A stretch of 20,607 nt of DNA from Hyphomicrobiales bacterium (GTDB lineage: Bacteria; Pseudomonadota; Alphaproteobacteria; Rhizobiales; Xanthobacteraceae), in NCBI GenBank assembly GCA_016210825.1, contig JACQTM010000123.1:1-20607 (forward strand), read 5' to 3'. The stretch's first letter is position 1. Every line of letters begins with the position of its first letter. Made by a program: the position numbers and the translations under genes. Below, piece by piece: positions 6,637 through 14,055 of the stretch. Under the pieces are notes generated by a model that searched no databases, was not told the origin of the DNA, and was given only the letters and a program-made list of their open reading frames with translations.

Positions 6637-7304
6637 CGACCAAGCTTTATACCTACTGGCGCTCGCAGGCTGCGTTCCGTGTGCGAATTGCGCTCGCACT
6701 CAAAGGGATTACTGCAGAGAAGGTGACACTTGATTTGCTCAAAGGTCATCAAAACGCGGCGGAATACCGCGCGTTGAATCCAGGGATGGTGGTGCCGACC
6801 CTGATCGACGGCGATGGGCCGCCGCTCGTGCAATCGCTCGCCATCCTTGAATATCTCGACGAGGAATACCCAAAACCGCCGCTCCTGCCGGCCGATATCC
6901 GCGCCCGGGCGCATGCCCGCGCGCTGGCGCAGATGGTAGCTGTTGATGCGCACCCGTTCATCGTGCCGCGGGTACGCAAGTTCCTTGAGGAGAAAATTCA
7001 ACTTAAGGAGAAAAAGCGGGTGGAGTGGGTGCGGCATTGGCTGGACGAGGCGAGCCGTGCCGTTGAGGAAGCATTGTTACGCGATCCGCGCACCGGTATT
7101 TTTTGCGTTGGTGATGCGCCGACCATCGCCGATATCTGTCTTGTGGCGCATTTTGCTAGCGTCAAACTATTCGGTGCGCGCGACATTTCGCAATTTCCGA
7201 TCGCGCAACGAATTTTCACCGCTTGCATGGCGCTCGATGCTTTTGCAGGGGAACACCCGCTGCATCAGCCCGACGCGCCGGCGGGCGGCGAAGAACGCGT
7301 CTGA
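6633..7304 (+). CDS. maiA: Maleylacetoacetate isomerase / zeta-class glutathione S-transferase
   Basis: This is a glutathione-dependent enzyme of the zeta GST class. Its classical role is isomerising maleylacetoacetate to fumarylacetoacetate in tyrosine or gentisate breakdown. The 223-residue product has LYTYWRSQAAFRVRIALALKGI (5-26), cis-Pro55 in GMVVPTL, and QSLAILEYLDE (67-77, glutathione contact at Gln67-Ser68). The carboxyl domain holds FCVGDAPTIADICLVAHF. The usual SSAAYR or SSCSWR active-site motif reads S-Q-A-A-F-R here (Ser11-Gln12), so the second Ser is replaced and activity may differ. The GTG start overlaps the preceding stop by the GTGA arrangement. No hmgA or fahA gene is in the window, so the pathway role is uncertain; a general stress or xenobiotic GST is the alternative. 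Confidence 0.82.
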   Translation: MTTKLYTYWRSQAAFRVRIALALKGITAEKVTLDLLKGHQNAAEYRALNPGMVVPTLIDGDGPPLVQSLAILEYLDEEYPKPPLLPADIRARAHARALAQMVAVDAHPFIVPRVRKFLEEKIQLKEKKRVEWVRHWLDEASRAVEEALLRDPRTGIFCVGDAPTIADICLVAHFASVKLFGARDISQFPIAQRIFTACMALDAFAGEHPLHQPDAPAGGEERV

Positions 7305-7608
7305 AATAAAGCGCATATCCTCGCATTGCTCCCATACGATTCCAGCATGGCAGATCCTGCCGTAGTTTCGCCGCAAAATATTTTTGAAGACGGTGTTCGC
7401 GCAATACGCAACACGGCGCAACATTTTCGCAGACGAAACTACATCATCAAATGTTCATCGCAATGCGCTCACATGACCGTGAGGTGAAGATGATCATCGC
7501 ACACGGCGGATTGATCGTGACGTGTGAGACAATTCCCGAATCGAAACGTATATGCGGGCGAGGCTGATCATGACGAACAGCCCGAAAACAAATTAGGAGA
7601 CTACGACA
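7305..7608. other. 304-base spacer with structured inverted repeats and the leader of a microprotein gene
   Basis: No gene is visible on either strand. The spacer contains a large nested inverted repeat at 7362-7442, a 10-bp palindrome GATGATCATC at 7489-7498, and a CACACG/CGTGTG dyad (7500-7505 with 7521-7526). The AGGAGA Shine-Dalgarno of the next gene is at its right end. Frames on the minus strand across this stretch have no recognisable protein. Confidence 0.6.
7362..7442. repeat. Nested inverted repeat, candidate structured RNA or cruciform
   Basis: Three sets of arms are nested on one axis. The outer stem is GTAGTTTCG (7362-7370) with CGAAACTAC (7434-7442), perfect 9 bp. The middle stem is GCAAAAT (7373-7379) with ATTTTCGC (7423-7430), one bulged C. 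The inner stem is GTGTT plus GCG (7393-7401, one bulge) with CGCAACAC (7407-7414) around a CAATA loop. No T tract follows, so it is not a standard terminator for the upstream maiA-like gene. It could be a small RNA, a structured leader, or a dispersed palindromic repeat. Confidence 0.55.
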
Positions 7609-7770
7609 ATGACGATCCTCAAGACCTCGCTGCTCGCCGCCGTCGCCGCCATCATTGCGGTTTCGTCCGCCAATGCCGCTCCGAAGAAGGTGTACAACAC
7701 GACCGACTTCACTGTTGCGCATGAGCAGTTCCCGAGCAGCCGCGAAGCCCAGGAAAAGCTGAACTGGTAA
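7609..7770 (+). CDS. 53-residue secreted microprotein, unknown function
   Basis: The ATG at 7609 is preceded by AGGAGA at 7596-7601 with 7-bp spacing and followed by 53 codons to TAA at 7768-7770. The product begins MTILKTSLLAAVAAIIAVSS, a typical signal peptide with likely cleavage after ANA (residue 23). That leaves a mature peptide of about 30 residues, APKKVYNTTDFTVAHEQFPS and a tail ending EKLNW. It contains no Cys and no transmembrane segment beyond the signal. A strong intrinsic terminator 25 bases downstream shows it is a complete transcription unit. I do not recognise the family. The signal peptide, Shine-Dalgarno and terminator together make a real gene likely despite the small size. 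Confidence 0.78.
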   Translation: MTILKTSLLAAVAAIIAVSSANAAPKKVYNTTDFTVAHEQFPSSREAQEKLNW

Positions 7771-7794
7771 TTCGCGTTCTGTTGAGTGCGTTCT

Positions 7795-7835
7795 AAAAAT
7801 GCCGGCAGGGGCGACAGTTTCTGCCGGCATTTTTT
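7795..7835. terminator. Bidirectional Rho-independent terminator
   Basis: AAAAATGCCGGCAG at 7795-7808 pairs perfectly with CTGCCGGCATTTTT at 7821-7834 around a 12-base loop. The T run serves the plus-strand microprotein gene and the A run gives a T tract on the minus strand for the SDR gene, which ends at 7852. It is the clearest terminator in the window. Confidence 0.92.
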
Positions 7836-7851
7836 GTTTGGTGAAACGTGA

Positions 7852-8607
7852 TCAGCCGCGGCCGACGAAGGGCATCTTCGTCGCCATCACCGTCATAAAC
7901 AACACGTTGGAATCGAGCGGCAAGCTCGCCATGTAGGCGACGGCGCGGCCGACATCCTCTGCCGGCATGCGCGGCTCCGGCTTCATACTGCCGTCCGGTT
8001 GCATGACACCCTGGGCCATGCGTTCGGTCATCGGCGTCACGGCGTTGCCGATATCGATCTGCCCGCAGGCGATATCGTATTGTCGGCCATCGAGTGCCGT
8101 GCATTTTGTCAGACCGGTAATGGCATGCTTAGTCGAGGTATAAGCCACACTGTATGGCCGCGGTGCGTGCGCTGATATCGAGCCATTGTTTATAATCCGA
8201 CCGCCACGCGGCGTCTGGCTCTTCATGATTTTCATTGCTTCCTGCGTGCACAAGAACGGTGCCGTCAGGTTTGTGTCCACCACCGCCTTCCATTTCTCAT
8301 ATGACAAGTCCTCGAGCGGCACCGGCGGTGCACCGATGCCGGCATTGTTGAACAGAACATCCAGCCGGCCGAATGTCTCCTTGGCTTTCGCAAACAGGGC
8401 CTTGATCGCGGCCGGATCGGTGACATCGGTCGGCACAATAAGCGTCTTCGCCTCGGTCGATTTGCCTTCGTTCACGGTCGCTTCCAGCATCTCCTTGCGC
8501 CGTCCGGCAAGCACTGTGGCGTAGCCTTCCTTCATTAACGCGAGCGCGACCGCCTTGCCGACGCCTGTTCCCGCGCCGGTCACCAATGCCACCTTCAACT
8601 GAGCCAT
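7852..8607 (-). CDS. Short-chain dehydrogenase/reductase (SDR) family oxidoreductase
   Basis: This is an NAD(P)-dependent classical SDR, cytoplasmic, acting on an unknown alcohol or carbonyl. The 251-residue product (usual length about 250) has the Rossmann motif TGAGTGVG (10-17) and NNAG (about 87-90). The catalytic Ser lies in the NNGSIS stretch, followed by the YTSTK Tyr-x-x-x-Lys motif. The arginine of AGRRKE after strand 2 suggests NADP preference. The start at 8607 (MAQLKVALVTGAG) is chosen because GGAAGGA lies about 8 bases upstream and it is the standard family start; an upstream in-frame codon at 8646 would add an unlikely 13-residue leader. It ends 17 bases from the shared terminator. 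It does not resemble a specific named enzyme closely enough to assign a symbol. Confidence 0.9.
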   Translation of the reverse strand: MAQLKVALVTGAGTGVGKAVALALMKEGYATVLAGRRKEMLEATVNEGKSTEAKTLIVPTDVTDPAAIKALFAKAKETFGRLDVLFNNAGIGAPPVPLEDLSYEKWKAVVDTNLTAPFLCTQEAMKIMKSQTPRGGRIINNGSISAHAPRPYSVAYTSTKHAITGLTKCTALDGRQYDIACGQIDIGNAVTPMTERMAQGVMQPDGSMKPEPRMPAEDVGRAVAYMASLPLDSNVLFMTVMATKMPFVGRG

Positions 8608-8725
8608 CGATTGATCCTTCCGAAAATAGAATGTACGCGCGGACATGCACCGCCGGGCCGCATCCTGACGGCTCGAACGCGCTCTCGCAATGCAGATTTT
8701 AAATGGACGAAATAAGCGCCGTGCC

Positions 8726-11011
8726 TTAGCCGGCGATGGCGGCGGCGGCGTCGTTCTCGATACTGCGATAGGTGCCGGGCTTAGCCAAGCGCGCGGTGAT
8801 TTCCTCGGCAGTCATCGGCATGCCGAAGCGGTAGCCTTGCATGAAATGCACCCCGGCGGCGCGCAGGAAAAGTTGCTGCTGGGCATTCTCGACTCCCTCA
8901 GCCGTGACCTTCATACCGAGACCGCGTCCGAGGCTGACGATGGCATGTACCACGGCCGCCGCGTCCGCCGCTTTTTCGACCGAACGCACGAAGCTGCGGT
9001 CGACCTTAAGTTTGTCGAATGGGAAGCGCCGAAGATAGGCGAGACTAGAATACCCGGTGCCAAAATCGTCGAGTGCGAGCCGCACGCCGCTCGCCTTCAG
9101 GCGGTGCATGGCGCTTTCGGCGCTGTCAACGTTGCCGAGCAGAGTGCTTTCCGTCAATTCAAGTTCGAGCCGCGTCGGATTGAATTCGGTTTCGGAAAGG
9201 ATGCGCTCGACGACATCGACAAAGTCCGCACGGCGGAATTGCAGCGGCGAGACGTTGACCGCAATCGTCAAACCCGGCCATGCATCGCCATCGAGACAGG
9301 CACGACGCAAAACCCAATCGCCGAGTTGAATAATAAGCCCACTGTGCTCGGCGATCGGGATAAAGTCGGCGGGCGGGATATCACCATGTACTGGGTGATA
9401 CCAGCGCGCCAGCGCCTCAATGCCGATCGTCTTTTCGCCGCTGGCGTTGACGATGGGCTGATACAGCAAACGCAGCTCGTCATTTTCAATCGCCTCGCGA
9501 AGGTCATTCTCCAGGAGCTTGCGGTGCGACAGGTCGGCGTCCATTGCCGCATCGTAGATGCAGGCGCGGTTGCGCCCCTCGTTTTTAGCTCGGTAAAGCG
9601 CCATGTCGGCATAGCGCATGATGTCGGCGGCGACGCCCGCGCGACTGTCGATCACGGCGATGCCGATACTGGCGCCAATCACGATTGTATGATCGCTGAT
9701 GCTGTAAGGCGCACACAGAGTGGCGATGATGCGGTTGGCAATCGTGTTGAGATGTGCCTGATCCGGCGACGTGTGTGTAAGGACGGCAAACTCGTCACCG
9801 CCCAGTCGCGCGACGATATCATCCTCGCGTAGCGCGCTCGTCAACCGTAACGTCACATTTCTGATCAGCTCGTCGCCGATGTGGTGACCGAGCGTATCGT
9901 TGACGTCCTTGAAGTGGTCAAGATCGATGTAAAATACCGCAGCCGTTCCACCGTCACGGTGTACCTCGCCAATGGCGTTTTCGAGCCGCTCGCCGAATAG
10001 GTTACGGTTGGGCAGCCCGCAAAGCGGGTCGTGCAGGGCGAGATAGCGAAGCCGCTTTTCACCCGCCGCGATTGTCTCCGCGCTGCGCCGCATATATCCA
10101 AAAATTAAAGCCGCAAGCAGCGCAAAACCCGCGAGCGCGATTGCGATGAAGGGGGTGACGCTTTGCACAATCTCAGCGCCGGGCCGTTTCGGCGTCCATG
10201 CAAATCGCACAATCGGGTGCCCCTGATAATCGAAGATATCAAATGAGAAGTCGTCCTTTCCGGTCGGCTGGGCGGCAACCTGTCGTAGATTTGCAAGCTG
10301 CAGACGAAATGCAATCTCGCCAAGCACCTCGTCGTCAATGAATTTGACGGAAATGACCGTCGGTGCTGTGTGCGTATCTTGCTCTTGTGTGTCACTTTCG
10401 AACGGAACGATCATTGCCGCCGCGACGACGGCGGGGCGATCCATGAATTTCTGCACCAGTGCCGAGCGTAGCCGCGGTCCCGATCCGCTCGATGCCGCGG
10501 ATTTTGTTTGTGCGACCGGTGCGGCGTTAGCCGGCAGCTTACCCGTGCGTGTGTAATCAAGGACCGGCTTGAGGTCGGGCAGAACGGAGTTGAACCAGGA
10601 CGGATCGACGCTGTTGCGGCCGAGCAGGGCATAGACCAGGCCACCGGAAGAATCCGCCACGAAGACGAAATCGTGGTCGAAGAAAGTCTTTAGCCACAGC
10701 CCAATGCGCTGGTGGACCGCGACGGAATCGAAACTTAGTCGAATACTGCGCACCGCGCGTTCGGATACTGCGATGCTTTCAAGCTCGCGCAACACGCGCT
10801 CGCCGTGATTGGTGATCGATTTCGCAAAAAGGCGTTTTTCATGGTTGAGCGCGACCTCATCGGCGCGTTGCGCCGAGGTCAGCGCCGCCGCGATGATGCA
10901 GACGATCGCAACGGCAACGATCGCGCTGATCGGCAGCACGATGCTCAGTCGTGCCCGCCGCCATGGCGTGAGTCTGCGTTCTTGGAAAAATCGCCTGAAC
11001 GCGTTGGCCAC
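8726..11011 (-). CDS. Membrane-bound GGDEF-EAL c-di-GMP protein with periplasmic CHASE4-like sensor
   Basis: This is a bifunctional-type c-di-GMP enzyme of the inner membrane. In the 761-residue product, TM1 is at about 22-45, a periplasmic sensor at about 46-284 resembles CHASE4, and TM2 is at about 285-306. The GGDEF domain (about 320-490) has an intact GGDEF at 404-408 and an inhibitory site REDD at 395-398, five residues before it. The EAL domain (about 500-740) has EAL 532-534, ELTES 618-622, DDFGTGYSS 648-656 and AEGVEN 704-709, so the phosphodiesterase metal and catalytic motifs also look intact. Both synthesis and hydrolysis of c-di-GMP are therefore possible. The start is GTG with GGGGGAA 7 bases upstream. 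It follows the Anbu gene on the same strand after 164 bases; co-transcription is uncertain. Confidence 0.93.
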   Translation of the reverse strand: MANAFRRFFQERRLTPWRRARLSIVLPISAIVAVAIVCIIAAALTSAQRADEVALNHEKRLFAKSITNHGERVLRELESIAVSERAVRSIRLSFDSVAVHQRIGLWLKTFFDHDFVFVADSSGGLVYALLGRNSVDPSWFNSVLPDLKPVLDYTRTGKLPANAAPVAQTKSAASSGSGPRLRSALVQKFMDRPAVVAAAMIVPFESDTQEQDTHTAPTVISVKFIDDEVLGEIAFRLQLANLRQVAAQPTGKDDFSFDIFDYQGHPIVRFAWTPKRPGAEIVQSVTPFIAIALAGFALLAALIFGYMRRSAETIAAGEKRLRYLALHDPLCGLPNRNLFGERLENAIGEVHRDGGTAAVFYIDLDHFKDVNDTLGHHIGDELIRNVTLRLTSALREDDIVARLGGDEFAVLTHTSPDQAHLNTIANRIIATLCAPYSISDHTIVIGASIGIAVIDSRAGVAADIMRYADMALYRAKNEGRNRACIYDAAMDADLSHRKLLENDLREAIENDELRLLYQPIVNASGEKTIGIEALARWYHPVHGDIPPADFIPIAEHSGLIIQLGDWVLRRACLDGDAWPGLTIAVNVSPLQFRRADFVDVVERILSETEFNPTRLELELTESTLLGNVDSAESAMHRLKASGVRLALDDFGTGYSSLAYLRRFPFDKLKVDRSFVRSVEKAADAAAVVHAIVSLGRGLGMKVTAEGVENAQQQLFLRAAGVHFMQGYRFGMPMTAEEITARLAKPGTYRSIENDAAAAIAG

Positions 11012-11175
11012 TAAACGCTTCCCCCACGTGTGGTTTTCGTGGCCGCAAACTAGGTCAGAAAGCTTGCAAATCGCTTGCGGGTGGCCAGTAAAGGCGCGTT
11101 TTGCCAGATGATGAAAAATTGTGGCGCGGAATTTAAGCCACGACGTTAATGGTCGGTGAATCCAAAGCCTAAATA

Positions 11176-11922
11176 TTAACCAGTCCTTCCATATGGCGGG
11201 CGCGGGATGGCGATATGCGCGGCGCGCAAAGCCGCGGACCAGCGCTCACGAAGATCGTGGAAATATGGATCGCCAGGCTCGATCCGGAAGGTGAGCTCCG
11301 GATCGCAGATATCGCGCCGAACCACGACCATGTCGATCGGCATGCCGACACCGAGATTCGACCGCATAGTGGAATCCATGGAGATCAGTCCAATCTTGAG
11401 TGCGTCGTAAAGATCGATGTTGTGGGTAATGGCGCGATCGAGAATCGGCTTGCCGTATTTATGCTCGCCAATCTGGAGGTAGGGCGTATCGGTCGTGCAT
11501 TCGATGAAATTACCGGCCGGATAGATCATGAACAGCCGCAGCCGATCGCCTTTGATCTGCCCGCCGAAGAGGAACAGCACATCAAATTTGATCTCATTGG
11601 ATTCGAGCGCCGCGGCCTCGCGATCGTGCAGGGTGCGCACCACGCGGCCGACGCGCTGCGCCGCCTGAAACATGGTTGGCGCGTTGGCCAGCGTCTCGAT
11701 ATCGCCGGTTTCCGGGTTGGGAATGCCTTCCATCAGCGTGCTGACGACAGTCTGGCTGAGCGAAAGATTTCCGGAGGAGGCGAGCGCCATGATGCGCTCG
11801 CCGGGTTCACGAAAAAAATGCAGTTTACGGAAGGTCGAAATGTTGTCGAGCCCGGCATTCGTTCGTGTGTCGGCAATCATGACCAGGCCTTCATGCACTA
11901 ATATTCCGCAGCAATAAGTCAT
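11176..11922 (-). CDS. Anbu, ancestral beta-subunit proteasome-like peptidase
   Basis: This is an Ntn-hydrolase of the Anbu (BPH) family, a bacterial proteasome relative that forms open-ring or helical assemblies; its natural substrate is unknown. The 248-residue product begins MTYCCGILVHEGLVMIADTR, so removal of Met exposes Thr1 as nucleophile. Asp17 and Lys32 (FRKLHFF) are the other catalytic residues in mature numbering. NAGLDNIST and ALASSGNLS follow as conserved family blocks, and the VVVRRDICDP segment lies near the end. The start at 11922 has GGGGAGG about 8 bases upstream and is fixed by the Thr1 requirement. It is the last gene of the four-gene ATP-grasp, alpha-E, transglutaminase, Anbu group, the conserved setting of the family. 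Confidence 0.93.
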   Translation of the reverse strand: MTYCCGILVHEGLVMIADTRTNAGLDNISTFRKLHFFREPGERIMALASSGNLSLSQTVVSTLMEGIPNPETGDIETLANAPTMFQAAQRVGRVVRTLHDREAAALESNEIKFDVLFLFGGQIKGDRLRLFMIYPAGNFIECTTDTPYLQIGEHKYGKPILDRAITHNIDLYDALKIGLISMDSTMRSNLGVGMPIDMVVVRRDICDPELTFRIEPGDPYFHDLRERWSAALRAAHIAIPRPPYGRTG

Positions 11923-12015
11923 GCCATGAGCCTCCCCAACCGGTTTTGGTCCGCGTCGTCGCCGTTGGATTTTTCGTCTTTTTGTCAGCGCAGGGCAAGA
12001 GCGACGGTGCGCGTT

Positions 12016-12843
12016 TCAGCTCTGTATCTGTCGCGATGCCTGGTCGACATGAACCTTTACCGCTAGCGTTTCACTGGTGCCGCCATAACGGGTACCGCGC
12101 ACGGGCGCCGCGCCGAGGTAGTCAAGGCCAATCGCGACGCGCACATGGGCGTCGGTGGTGCAAATGCCGTTGGTGGGATCGAAGGCGACCCAGCCAAGAT
12201 CCGGAATATGGACCTCGGCCCAGGCGTGCCCAGCCTCCTGGTCCACGACCCCATCGGCACGGCGGAAATAGCCGCCTACATAGCGCGCGGGGATTTCGAG
12301 GCTGCGCACGACTGCGATGAAGATATGGGTGATGTCCTGGCATACCCCGCGTTTGAGTGCGAAGGCCTCGGCGGCCGTGGTCGCGGTGTGGGTTGGATCG
12401 GTGTCAAAAACGATCTCGCGATGAAGGCGCTCAAGCATATCGTGCATCAGCGCCAATGTGTCGGGTCCGGACGCCGAGCGTGCGCTTTGCGCGAATTGCG
12501 AAATCGCGGGATCGAGACGGGTAAGGTCCGTTTCACGCAAAAACATACTCGGGGGGAAGCGCTCGACCGCGCCGCGTACGACACCGTTGGTATCCTGTGT
12601 CTCGACAATTCCCTCGACATGGACGACGAGCTCGTTGAACGGACCGTCGGCGGTGAAGGAATGCGTGACGTTGCCGAATGCGTCTTCCAGCTGGTTGAGC
12701 ATGCAGTCAGCGGATACGTCGATGCGCCACTGCGCAACATATTGGCCTTCGTGGTTGCGCGGGGTCAAACGCAGCGTCTGGATCACGCCCTTGGGCGCGA
12801 TCTCGTAGCGATAGACGGTATCGTGCGCGATACGGATTCGCAT
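12016..12843 (-). CDS. Transglutaminase-like cysteine protease of the Anbu cluster
   Basis: This is a bacterial transglutaminase-like protein with a papain-type catalytic triad, predicted to cleave or ligate peptide or isopeptide bonds. The 275-residue product has an amino-terminal beta domain (1-100; MRIRIAHDTVYRYEIAPKGV, then LRLTPRNHEGQ) and the catalytic core with Cys168 in KRGVCQDITH, His206 in GHAWAEVHIPD and Asp222 in AFDPTNG. The triad is complete. The ATG at 12843 is the earliest possible start, because TGA lies in frame four codons upstream; no good Shine-Dalgarno is seen, so translation may be weak or coupled. It begins 85 bases after the alpha-E stop and ends 93 bases before Anbu. 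The family partner is the ATP-grasp enzyme upstream; a make-and-break peptide pathway has been proposed from genomics. Confidence 0.92.
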   Translation of the reverse strand: MRIRIAHDTVYRYEIAPKGVIQTLRLTPRNHEGQYVAQWRIDVSADCMLNQLEDAFGNVTHSFTADGPFNELVVHVEGIVETQDTNGVVRGAVERFPPSMFLRETDLTRLDPAISQFAQSARSASGPDTLALMHDMLERLHREIVFDTDPTHTATTAAEAFALKRGVCQDITHIFIAVVRSLEIPARYVGGYFRRADGVVDQEAGHAWAEVHIPDLGWVAFDPTNGICTTDAHVRVAIGLDYLGAAPVRGTRYGGTSETLAVKVHVDQASRQIQS

Positions 12844-12928
12844 TTCGGTTCAGTGGCGCTTGTGGGCGCAATGGTGACTATCATCGCGGTCGCGGCGCAA
12901 TTGTCCATGGATTTCAGCATTTGCCCGC

Positions 12929-13870
12929 TCACGCCAGATACTGCTGGGTGATCTCGGCGCCGAGGCGATTGTTGTCAGCGACAAACTCGCCGATAAATTC
13001 GTGCAAGCCGTGCTGAAAGATCTCGTCCATTCGGCTGTTCTCCAGCCGCGTTTGCACGGTTCGGGCGTGACGCTGCGCCTCGCCCTGGCGGCCATATGAA
13101 TGGGAAATATGGTCGAGATAGCGGACGAGGTTTTCGTAGCAGCTCGCAAGCGAACGCGGCATCTGGTTATTGAGGATGAGCAGGTCGGCGATCAGCCAAG
13201 GCTTGAGGCTCTCGCGATAGACCCAGTGATATGCGGTCAAAGCCGAAACCGAGCGCAGGATCGAGGTCCATTGGAAATAATCGAGCGGTCCACCCACCGG
13301 TTCGTGCGCCGGCAGCAGTACATGGTACTTGACGTCGAGGATGCGCGCGGTGTTGTCGGCGCGCTCAAGGAAAACCCCGAGCCGCGAGAACCAGTACGAA
13401 TCGTTGCGCAACATCGTTCGGTAGGCCGATCCATCATAACGCAACGAAGATTCCTGCACCCAACGCAAGAAACGGCCGAATTCCTCGCGTGAATTTGGAC
13501 CGTTGCCATAGCGCTGCAATTCCAGCCACGTGCCGTTGATTGCATCCCACATTTCGCCGGTCAATGCAGTGCGCACCGCGCGCGCGTTGGCGCGCGCGAC
13601 CTCGAAGCAGGAGCGGATCGATGATGGGTTCGCAGTGGAGAAGGCAAGAAATTCGGTGACCGTCTCTTCGTTCGCTTCCTCATATGCCTCAAAGAAGGCA
13701 TTAGCGCAGCCCGCCGTTGCTACCGCCGATGCCCATTCGTTGGTTGTGCCGATATAGGCGAGCGGCATTGCAGTAAGCCGCTGTGTCGCTTCGAGAATGC
13801 GTGCAAGATATTCCGCGCGCTCGACGTAGCGGGCGAGCCAGAAAAGGTTATCGGCGGTGCGTGAGAGCAT
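12929..13870 (-). CDS. Alpha-E domain protein of the Anbu cluster
   Basis: This is an all-helical protein of the alpha-E family, whose members carry conserved Glu and Arg residues and are almost always encoded beside a circularly permuted ATP-grasp enzyme. No reaction is proven. The 313-residue product matches the family length and begins MLSRTADNLFWLARYVERAE, the diagnostic amino motif. Further blocks are MWDAINGTWLELQRYG (about 107-122), SYWFSRLGVFLERADNTARI (about 158-177, a second copy of the ERA-type motif) and YHWVYRESLKPWLIADLLIL (about 214-233). The start at 13870 is the family start. Upstream, a 185-base gap with a large palindromic repeat separates it from the ATP-grasp gene, which may affect co-transcription. 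Confidence 0.93.
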   Translation of the reverse strand: MLSRTADNLFWLARYVERAEYLARILEATQRLTAMPLAYIGTTNEWASAVATAGCANAFFEAYEEANEETVTEFLAFSTANPSSIRSCFEVARANARAVRTALTGEMWDAINGTWLELQRYGNGPNSREEFGRFLRWVQESSLRYDGSAYRTMLRNDSYWFSRLGVFLERADNTARILDVKYHVLLPAHEPVGGPLDYFQWTSILRSVSALTAYHWVYRESLKPWLIADLLILNNQMPRSLASCYENLVRYLDHISHSYGRQGEAQRHARTVQTRLENSRMDEIFQHGLHEFIGEFVADNNRLGAEITQQYLA

Positions 13871-13900
13871 TGCGCGCTATCTCCGCGCACTGTGCGACTC

Positions 13901-14024
13901 CCTCTCCCCGCGTGCGGGGAGAGATCGGCGCGCGTTGGCGCGCCGGGTGAGGGGACGTATCAGCCAATCAACGCACTTGGAAGCGCCCCCTCACCCCAAC
14001 CCTCTCCCCGCACGCGGGGAGAGG
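13901..14024. repeat. Compound palindromic repeat element between Anbu-cluster genes
   Basis: The element has mirrored parts. Hairpin A (13902-13923) is CTCTCCCCG with CGGGGAGAG. Hairpin B (13927-13944) is GGCGCGC with GCGCGCC. GGGTGAGGGG (13945-13954) pairs with CCCCTCACCC (13987-13996). Hairpin C (14001-14024) is CCTCTCCCCG with CGGGGAGAGG. Hairpins A and C are near copies of each other, so the whole unit of about 124 bases looks like a mobile, REP/MITE-like repeat of a type common in rhizobial intergenic DNA. No coding sequence is visible in 13871-14055. Confidence 0.8.
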
Positions 14025-14055
14025 TGACGGAGTGTGCGGCTCGCGCTTCGCTCCA

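Noticed and set aside
7447..7830. 127-codon minus-strand open frame over the microprotein gene
   Set aside because: It would begin inside the terminator and run antisense to a gene with signal peptide and Shine-Dalgarno; its sequence has no recognisable domain.
8690..9832. 380-codon plus-strand open frame
   Set aside because: It lies antisense to the conserved EAL and GGDEF domains; its length follows from high GC codon bias.
11215..11901. 228-codon plus-strand open frame
   Set aside because: It is antisense to the Anbu gene and has no family features.
13901..14024. Possible CRISPR array from two similar hairpins
   Set aside because: Only two repeat copies exist, each palindromic, without regular spacers or cas genes; a REP/MITE-like element explains it better.
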